DNA of 11,426 bases from JBCBXA01 sp039816825 (GTDB taxonomy: Bacteria > Pseudomonadota > Alphaproteobacteria > Rhizobiales > Rhizobiaceae), in NCBI GenBank assembly GCA_039816825.1, contig JBCBXA010000091.1, positions 1 through 11,426 on the forward strand. The letters run 5' to 3'. The notes under the pieces were generated by a model, which saw only the letters and a program-made list of their open reading frames with translations, was not told the origin of the DNA and did no database searches. The number at the start of each line of letters is the position of its first letter. The stretch's first letter is position 1. Shown here piece after piece: positions 6,349-11,426 of the stretch. The translations under genes were made by a program, and so were the position numbers.

Positions 6349-6914
6349 TGGATGACTATCTGAAACTCGCCGGGCAGAGCCTCAGGACCGATCACACCAT
6401 CATATTCACCGGGCCTTCAGGCGCGGGTAAGTCCACCTATCTCAACTGGCTGGAGGAGCAGCATCCGGCGTTCGTAGCTGAGCCAGTAACCCATGTGTGG
6501 GAGGGCCGGCCGCTGCAATGGCCCGATCTTGCTCACATCGAAACGCAATGGGTTTTCGTTGATGAACTGCTCACCATGGGTGATTTGCTGCATGTGCGAC
6601 GGCTGGTCAGTCGGGGGCATCGCGTTGTGGCAGCGAGTCATCTCCCCGTACTCGCCCACAGACTGATTTTCCCTTTCAGCCTAAGGATCTTCGATCTGGG
6701 TCGGCATACTGGCAAGCTTGCTGCCGAGCTGACCAGATCGGGGTTTAATGCCCAGCCGGACGACGTCCACCGCTTTGTCAGCAAGCACGGCGCGAGCTTT
6801 ACCGCGCTTCGGCGGGTTTTGGATGAATGTCCACCCAGCGAACGGCGCTTTGGTGCTGCCCTGAACCATTTCGAACGCTACTGCACCGTTCGAACCGTTC
6901 GCGAGACGTTCTGA
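6348..6914 (+). CDS. Small P-loop NTPase partnered with the upstream membrane protein
   Basis: 188 residues. Walker A GPSGAGKST is at 22-30 (Lys28). A Walker B-like WVFVDE has Asp72 and Glu73. A histidine after a strand (VVAASH, His98) sits where the switch histidine of ABC-type ATPases is found. There is no LSGGQ signature, and only about 40 residues separate Walker A and B, so it is a minimal P-loop fold. The C-terminal part (about 125-188) is helical. No signal peptide or membrane helix: cytoplasmic. ATG 6348 overlaps the previous TGA (TGATG); a GTG at 6345 is the alternative. No separate ribosome binding site is visible, so it probably depends on translation of the membrane-protein gene. 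The specific function is unknown; powering or gating the membrane partner is an inference. Confidence 0.85.
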   Translation: MDDYLKLAGQSLRTDHTIIFTGPSGAGKSTYLNWLEEQHPAFVAEPVTHVWEGRPLQWPDLAHIETQWVFVDELLTMGDLLHVRRLVSRGHRVVAASHLPVLAHRLIFPFSLRIFDLGRHTGKLAAELTRSGFNAQPDDVHRFVSKHGASFTALRRVLDECPPSERRFGAALNHFERYCTVRTVRETF

Positions 6915-6954
6915 GCGGCTTGAAATCTTAATCTGTTTGGCCTTAGGTGCAGCC

Positions 6955-7035
6955 ATGTTGCACCGCGCGCATATAGTGATCTTGAAAGAGCCGGGCCTTC
7001 TAGGCCTCGCACTTACTGGCGGTCGTTGGTCCTAG
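6955..7035 (+). CDS. Leucine-rich leader peptide upstream of leuA
   Basis: 26 codons, ATG 6955 to TAG 7033-7035, with a good ribosome binding site AGGTG (6945-6949) five bases upstream. Six of 26 residues are leucine, and four lie within six codons (LLGLAL: CTT CTA GGC CTC GCA CTT, 6997-7014), including CTA, usually a rare leucine codon in GC-rich genomes. This is the design of amino-acid attenuator leader peptides: shortage of charged leucyl-tRNA stalls the ribosome there. It lies 118 bases before leuA, whose product makes leucine. The peptide itself would have no function. I give no symbol because the name leuL is only an analogy. Confidence 0.6.
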   Translation: MLHRAHIVILKEPGLLGLALTGGRWS

Positions 7036-7078
7036 GGCACCGGCGACCGATGGGCCTGCGCGGCCGTTTGCCCTTCTT
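7021..7078 (+). promoter_or_regulatory. Putative leuA attenuator (alternative hairpins)
   Basis: Segment 1 (7021-7030) pairs with segment 2 (7039-7048), ten pairs with two G-U, placing the leader stop codon in the loop. Segment 2 can instead pair with segment 3 (CGGC 7041-7044 with GCCG 7063-7066). Segment 3/4 pairing (GGGC 7052-7055 with GCCC 7070-7073) is followed by TTCTT (7074-7078), a weak U tract. A ribosome stalled on the leucine codons at 6997-7014 would cover part of segment 1 and favour 2:3, leaving leuA on. Normal translation would favour 1:2 and 3:4, leaving it off. The terminator stem is short, so the exact fold is uncertain. Confidence 0.45.
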
Positions 7079-7153
7079 CCAATCTCATTATAGCAGACAC
7101 AAGGCGAGCCCGCTTATCCGCGCGACTCGTCCGCGACATACGGAACGACACTC

Positions 7154-8851
7154 ATGATCTCGAACCAAACCAACCGCATGCCTGAGGCATCGCGCCGCTA
7201 CCGGCCATATCCAACTCTGGATATGCCGGACCGTACCTGGCCCAGCAAAACGATCGACAAGGCTCCCATCTGGTGCTCGGTCGATTTGAGAGACGGCAAT
7301 CAGGCGCTGATCGACCCGATGGGTCACGAGCGCAAAGCGCGCATGTTTCGCCTGCTGCTCGATATGGGCTTCAAGGAGATCGAGATCGGTTTCCCCTCTG
7401 CGAGCCAGACCGATTTCGACTTTGCCCGTTGGTGCGTGACAGAAGGACCGGATGGAAACGGGACACCGGACGATGTTTCCCTGCAGGTTCTGGTGCAGTG
7501 TCGCCCTGAACTGATCACGCGCACGTTTGAAGCTCTGGAGGGCGCAAACCGCCCGATCGTGCATTTCTACAACTCAACGTCTGAGCTGCAGCGTCGCGTG
7601 GTGTTTGGGCAGGATCGCGCGGGCATCAAGCAGATCGCCGTTGATGCCGCCAAGATGGTGGCCGACATGGCGGCAAAGGCCGGCGGTGGCTTTCGCTTTC
7701 AGTATTCCCCGGAGAGTTTCACTGGAACCGAAATCGAATTCTCCCTCGAGATTTGCAACGCGGTCACGGAAGTCATTCAACCAACGCCGGAAAACCCGCT
7801 GATCCACAATCTGCCGGCGACCGTCGAGATGTCGACGCCCAACATCCATGCCGATCAGATTGAATGGATGAGCCGCAACCTCGACAATCGCGAAGCGATC
7901 ATTCTGTCGCTCCACACCCACAATGACCGGGGCACAGGCATTGCGGCCACTGAGCTTGGCCTGATGGCCGGTGCGGACCGGGTGGAAGGCACTTTGTTCG
8001 GAAATGGCGAGCGGACCGGCAATGTGGACATCGTTACGCTGGGCCTGAACATGTTTACCCAGGGCGTCGATCCGCAGTTGGACATCACGGATATTGAGCG
8101 GATCCGCGATGTGTATGAACACTGCAACCAACTGCGCATTCCTGAACGCCACCCTTATGTCGGCGAACTGGTCTACACGGCCTTCTCGGGGTCGCATCAG
8201 GACGCGATCAACAAGGGTATGAAGGCCATAAAAGGCAAGAACGACCCGAAGTGGGAAGTGCCTTACCTGCCCATCGACCCGCAGGATGTCGGCCGGACCT
8301 ATGAGGCCATCGTGCGCATCAACTCGCAGTCCGGTAAGGGTGGCATCGCCTATGTGCTGGATGCCGATTACGGGCTGAAACTGCCCCGGGGCATGCAGGT
8401 CGAGCTGCGTGAGATCGTGCAGGCTGTCACTGATGAAGAGGGCACGGAGCTTCCAAGCAGCCGTATCCATGAGATCTTTCAGCAGACCTATGTCGGGAGG
8501 CCTGATGGCAAGCTGAGCTTCGTGGACTACGCCACATCACCGGCCCCCGAAGGCGGACGACTGATGGAAGCGCACATCGTTCACAACGGTCAAAAGATCA
8601 CGATCACAGGCAAGGGAAACGGCCCTGTGGACAGCTTTTGTGATGCCATTGGCCGCTATCTGGGTGTCACCGTCACCGTTATCGACTATTCGGAGCACTC
8701 GCTGGGAACCGGGTCCGACGCAACGGCCATCTGCTACATGGAACTGGAGATCAACGGCAAACGCGTATTCGGGGCCGGGGTGAATCCAAACATCTCCGCA
8801 GCTTCCCTTGAGGCTGTGCTCTCGGCAGCCGACCGCCACCGCTCGGTTTAA
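7154..8851 (+). CDS. leuA: 2-isopropylmalate synthase LeuA (long form)
   Basis: 565 residues. It condenses acetyl-CoA with 2-oxoisovalerate to 2-isopropylmalate (EC 2.3.3.13), the first committed step of leucine synthesis, in the cytoplasm. The TIM-barrel catalytic domain begins with WCSVDLRDGNQALIDPM (Arg46-Asp47 matching the catalytic Arg and metal-binding Asp of the family), then LHTHNDRG with metal ligands His254 and His256, and LFGNGERTGN (284-290). The C-terminal regulatory domain (about 430-565) should bind leucine for feedback inhibition. The N-terminal PYPTLDMPDRTWPSK segment places it with the Mycobacterium/Corynebacterium-type LeuA rather than the shorter E. coli form. GGA at 7142-7144 lies nine bases before ATG 7154. 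Expression is probably set by the leader and attenuator just upstream. Confidence 0.96.
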   Translation: MISNQTNRMPEASRRYRPYPTLDMPDRTWPSKTIDKAPIWCSVDLRDGNQALIDPMGHERKARMFRLLLDMGFKEIEIGFPSASQTDFDFARWCVTEGPDGNGTPDDVSLQVLVQCRPELITRTFEALEGANRPIVHFYNSTSELQRRVVFGQDRAGIKQIAVDAAKMVADMAAKAGGGFRFQYSPESFTGTEIEFSLEICNAVTEVIQPTPENPLIHNLPATVEMSTPNIHADQIEWMSRNLDNREAIILSLHTHNDRGTGIAATELGLMAGADRVEGTLFGNGERTGNVDIVTLGLNMFTQGVDPQLDITDIERIRDVYEHCNQLRIPERHPYVGELVYTAFSGSHQDAINKGMKAIKGKNDPKWEVPYLPIDPQDVGRTYEAIVRINSQSGKGGIAYVLDADYGLKLPRGMQVELREIVQAVTDEEGTELPSSRIHEIFQQTYVGRPDGKLSFVDYATSPAPEGGRLMEAHIVHNGQKITITGKGNGPVDSFCDAIGRYLGVTVTVIDYSEHSLGTGSDATAICYMELEINGKRVFGAGVNPNISAASLEAVLSAADRHRSV

Positions 8852-8860
8852 TCCTGTGAA

Positions 8861-8887
8861 GTGCGAAGGTGCGCAGCACCTTTGCAC
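8861..8887 (+). terminator. Hairpin after leuA (terminator-like, no clear T tract)
   Basis: GTGCGAAGGTGC (8861-8872) pairs with GCACCTTTGCAC (8876-8887), 12 pairs with one G-U, around a three-base loop GCA, nine bases after the leuA stop. The stem is very stable but is followed by AGCCACGTG rather than T, so it may be a Rho-assisted end or a 3' stabilising structure. The rest of the 146-base gap to the next gene shows no other clear signal. Confidence 0.5.
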
Positions 8888-8997
8888 AGCCACGTGCTTG
8901 CGGGCTGACGTAGCGAAATCTACAGTCCCATTTTCGGTTGTCGAGACCCCTCGGCTGCTATCGTGCCGCCGCAGATCGTTGCAGGGACACACAGGTA

Positions 8998-10881
8998 TTG
9001 GCGTCTGAGCCTTCAAACGAAGATGGTGCGTTCTTCGAGCCTGCCGAACGTCGGCGGCTGATTGAAGCTATTGTGGCGTCGGAGACCTTTGCCAAGTCGG
9101 AACGGGCTAGAGCACTTCTAACCTACCTGTTCGAGCGCCAGGACGCTGGCGAGGCCGATCAGGTCAAGGGGTTCACCATCGCCATGGACGTCTTCGGACG
9201 GGACGAGACCTTTGACCCCAACAATGATGCGCTGGTTCGCGTTCATATGGGCCGGCTTCGTGACCTGTTGGCAGCCTACTATGCCGACGAAGGCGCTGAC
9301 AGCGGTGCTGTGCTGACCGTTCCGAAGGGCCGCTACGTTCTTCAGTTCAGCCCTCGTGAACGTGCTCCGGAGCTTGAGGCGGCTGCCGACATAGCTCATG
9401 CCGCGCCACCAGCTTCCGTGTCGACGGCGAGTTCGCCGCTGTCAGCCGATGTCGTCGGCTCATTTGATGCTGCCGAGGCTGCGCGGATTTCAAAGCGCCT
9501 CAGTTTCCTGACGGTGATGGTTGGCCTTCTGGCTGTGGGCGCCATCGCCGTTTATGCGCTGCTGGTGACAGGGAGCAACCGTGGACGGGAGCAGGCGTCG
9601 GTAGAGACCGCACAGGCGGGTTCTGAAGACGCTGTGTTGCGCAACTTGCAGGGTGTGAGTGGTGCCGAGCTGTTGCCCCGGGTCAATTTTGTCCACTCGC
9701 TTGGCCGAGATTATCTTGAGTCAGGGCAGGACCCATTCGCGCTCGAGTTTCGAGCCACCCTGTCGCGATTTGACACCATTCAACTTATCGCCAACGGACC
9801 CACGGAGCCGATCAATGCTCCGCCGAGCGTTGGTAGGCATTATTACTCACTGGTCGTCAGCCCAATCGAGGCCGATGAGGCGGAGCGTCAAGGTGAGGCA
9901 TTCACGCACCGTCTGGAGTTGAGCCATCCGAACTCGGGGCAGCTTATCTGGTCCGAGCTGATCAATGCTTCCACAATGAGGTTGCCAAGCAGCCAATCGC
10001 AGGACGGCTTGCTGCCTGATGGTTCTCTCGTGGTCGCCGCGTCGCGGGTTGCCGCTGTCGATGGCATGGTGATCTCCCACTTTGTGCGTGACGCTGGATC
10101 AAACCGCCTGTTCGATTGCCTTGCTCTGGTGTCGCCTGTTGCCAACGACCTTCCGCCGACATCGGCTGAAGCCGCAGTGCCTTGCCTTGGGCGGCTGATC
10201 GCTAGCGGCAATCAATTGCCCATCACGCATGCTTTTCAGGCTCTGGCGATATTGGAAGCTGCGCGTGCCGGCAATTCGGCAACGGCGTCCGGTCGTCTGC
10301 CAGTGGACGGTGTTGCAGAGGCCGCCAATGAAGTACTCCGCCGTGGCCAGCGCGCCGCACCTCAAAGTGCCATGCTGTACGCGGTTCAAGCCTATGCGAC
10401 CATGTTCCAAACTGGAGACTACGAAGTGGCTCTTGGTATTTCGAGAAACGCCATCAGGAACGCCCCTGCAAGCTCCAACATTTGGGGTGCGCATGTCCGA
10501 ATGCTGGCGCTTGCCGGGAAGTACCAAGAGGCTGACGAGGCCATCTCTGTCCTCAGCGAAGCGGCACGTGGCCTACAGCCGAGCTGGGCTTTCACTCGAT
10601 TTCTGATCCTGCTTGAGCGTGGCGACAGGGAAGATCTGCAGCGGGCGGTCACACAGTTGAGCGGGGTTTCGAACCCCTTCTACTACCTTGCGCGCATCGT
10701 GGCTGCGCATGAACGTACGGATTTTGGCGCGCGCGATGCAATGATTGAGCGGCTGCGCCAGACCTATCCCGCGTTTTACGCCAATCCACCCATCTTCGTG
10801 CGTTCCATGCGTCTCCGCCCCGAGCTTGAGGAAAAACTCCTCTCCGCTCTTCGCAGGGCAGAGGTCTATCGCCAGGGCTGA
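8998..10881 (+). CDS. CadC-like membrane protein: DNA-binding-type N-terminus, one helix, TPR-like C-terminus
   Basis: About 627 residues. The N-terminal 110 residues contain SERARALLTYLFERQ, KGFTIAMDVFGRDETFDP, DALVRVHMGRLRDLLAAYY and VPKGRYVLQF. This arrangement I know from the N-termini of many rhizobial adenylate cyclase and TPR proteins, where it is taken to be a winged-helix-like module; DNA binding is not proven. A single hydrophobic helix is at about 168-191, with KR before it, so the rest should be periplasmic. Residues about 430-600 look like TPR helices (SAMLYAVQAYATMFQTGDY, NIWGAHVRMLALAGKY). The layout is that of ToxR/CadC one-component sensors. I chose TTG 8998 because AGGGA (8983-8987) lies ten bases upstream; TTG 8938 gives 20 more residues that do not look like the family. 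It precedes an L,D-transpeptidase gene by 97 bases, on the same strand. Confidence 0.82.
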   Translation: MASEPSNEDGAFFEPAERRRLIEAIVASETFAKSERARALLTYLFERQDAGEADQVKGFTIAMDVFGRDETFDPNNDALVRVHMGRLRDLLAAYYADEGADSGAVLTVPKGRYVLQFSPRERAPELEAAADIAHAAPPASVSTASSPLSADVVGSFDAAEAARISKRLSFLTVMVGLLAVGAIAVYALLVTGSNRGREQASVETAQAGSEDAVLRNLQGVSGAELLPRVNFVHSLGRDYLESGQDPFALEFRATLSRFDTIQLIANGPTEPINAPPSVGRHYYSLVVSPIEADEAERQGEAFTHRLELSHPNSGQLIWSELINASTMRLPSSQSQDGLLPDGSLVVAASRVAAVDGMVISHFVRDAGSNRLFDCLALVSPVANDLPPTSAEAAVPCLGRLIASGNQLPITHAFQALAILEAARAGNSATASGRLPVDGVAEAANEVLRRGQRAAPQSAMLYAVQAYATMFQTGDYEVALGISRNAIRNAPASSNIWGAHVRMLALAGKYQEADEAISVLSEAARGLQPSWAFTRFLILLERGDREDLQRAVTQLSGVSNPFYYLARIVAAHERTDFGARDAMIERLRQTYPAFYANPPIFVRSMRLRPELEEKLLSALRRAEVYRQG

Positions 10882-10894
10882 CACAGCCACACAA

Positions 10895-10921
10895 TAACCA
10901 TTGGTTAACCATACTTGTTAA
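10895..10921. promoter_or_regulatory. AT-rich TTAACC-type palindrome cluster before the L,D-transpeptidase gene
   Basis: TAACCA T TGGTTA (10895-10907) is a perfect odd palindrome. It overlaps GGTTAACC (10903-10910), and a further TTAA lies at 10918-10921. AACCAT occurs twice, ten bases apart. In this GC-rich window such a cluster stands out and lies 58 to 84 bases before the start codon. The two TTAA boxes are nine bases apart, not the seven of a CtrA site, so I do not call it CtrA. Confidence 0.35.
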
Positions 10922-10978
10922 GGGTTCGTTAGGTGCAGAGCCTGCGGTCGCATGGCTCGTTTCAAGAAGGATTGAGCC

Positions 10979-11426
10979 GTGCAGTCAGGTCATAACCTCT
11001 CCAAGTCGCTTGCCGTCGTCGCGGCCTTGTTGTTCTCGTCGAGCTCTGTCTTCGCTCAATCGGCTCCGGCTCCCACCCTCGACCCCGTTGCGCAGCTTCT
11101 CGCACAGCCAGCCGTCCGGGTGGGTGAGGTTGCCGTGGCTCCCGATGCGTTGCGAGGCTATTATCAGAGCGGCGGCGCTAGACTCTGGACCGGTGGAAGC
11201 GGGGTTTTGGACACCGCCTTTGAACTGGCCAGCGAGTTGGATGCGTTGGATCGCGATGGTCTGGCGCCGGCTGACTACACGCAGTTTCTGCCACTTGGCT
11301 GGCAGGATGCGGCGGATCCTGAGGAACTCGCTCAGGTGGAGATTGGGCTCTCGAGCGCGTTGGTGAAGGCGGCCCGTGATCTGTATGGCGGGCGCACCAC
11401 GCCGAGTATCTCTGATCCTGACATCG
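10979..11426 (+). CDS. Exported L,D-transpeptidase-family protein (YcbB/LdtD type), 3' truncated by window
   Basis: The first 149 codons are visible and the reading frame runs off the window. GTG 10979 has an excellent ribosome binding site AAGGA (10967-10971) seven bases upstream. A signal peptide is clear: Lys9, a hydrophobic core of Ala/Val/Leu, and cleavage after SVFA (residue 26). Then comes a Pro/Ala-rich linker, a YYQSGGARLWTGG segment (about 62-74) and LDRDGLAPADY (about 91-101). These match the scaffold domain found before the YkuD catalytic domain in large YcbB-type L,D-transpeptidases, which make 3-3 cross-links in peptidoglycan. The putative peptidoglycan-binding and YkuD Cys domains would lie beyond the window, so activity cannot be confirmed. 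It probably has its own promoter in 10882-10970. Confidence 0.82.
   Translation, partial: MQSGHNLSKSLAVVAALLFSSSSVFAQSAPAPTLDPVAQLLAQPAVRVGEVAVAPDALRGYYQSGGARLWTGGSGVLDTAFELASELDALDRDGLAPADYTQFLPLGWQDAADPEELAQVEIGLSSALVKAARDLYGGRTTPSISDPDI

Noticed and set aside
6883..6911. Repeated CGTTCG-like motifs at the end of the ATPase gene
   Set aside because: Short, inside coding sequence, and explained by repeated Val-Arg-Thr codons.
6993..7006. GGCCT-TCT-AGGCC hairpin as a leuA terminator
   Set aside because: It is only five pairs, has no T tract and lies within the leader peptide codons, where ribosomes would unfold it.
7574..8470. 298-codon minus-strand frame inside leuA
   Set aside because: Antisense of a conserved catalytic domain; no motif and no ribosome binding context.
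10905..10921. CtrA binding site (TTAA-N7-TTAA)
   Set aside because: The two TTAA boxes are separated by nine bases, not seven.

Overview
The window looks like chromosomal DNA of an alphaproteobacterium, most likely from the Hyphomicrobiales (Rhizobiales). The reasons are an alphaproteobacterial-type RpoH, a small single-pass membrane protein of the DUF6476 type divergent from an RluA-family pseudouridine synthase next to rpoH, an actinobacterial-type long LeuA, and a membrane coiled-coil protein with the QADKD motif that I associate with this order. The DNA is GC-rich with ordinary bacterial gene density. I see no IS element, phage gene, CRISPR array, tRNA or rRNA.

Layout. Positions 1-120 may hold the 3' end of an upstream gene, followed by a strong hairpin terminator (130-157). 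A membrane-anchored coiled-coil protein (268-1449, +) converges on a DUF6476-like protein (1459-1836, -), which diverges from rluD (1969-3024, +). rpoH (3251-4222, +) follows after a 226-base leader carrying a candidate heat-shock promoter, and ends at a textbook terminator (4263-4297).

Next is the least explained part: a compact three-gene set, probably one operon. It encodes an exported alpha/beta hydrolase (4335-5228), a two-helix membrane protein with large domains on both ends (5245-6348), and a small P-loop ATPase (6348-6914). The second and third genes overlap at the stop/start. I recognise no named system with this composition, and it is my best candidate for something undescribed.

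leuA (7154-8851, +) is preceded by a short leucine-rich reading frame and mutually exclusive RNA hairpins that together look like a ribosome-mediated attenuator. Downstream is a CadC-like membrane protein (8998-10881, +: DNA-binding-like N-terminus, one membrane helix, TPR-like extracytoplasmic part), and then the start of an exported L,D-transpeptidase-family protein (10979 to the window edge).

The housekeeping genes cover ribosome modification, heat-shock transcription, leucine synthesis and cell-wall cross-linking. They are separate transcription units rather than one pathway. The hydrolase/membrane/ATPase trio is the only obvious multi-gene functional unit.
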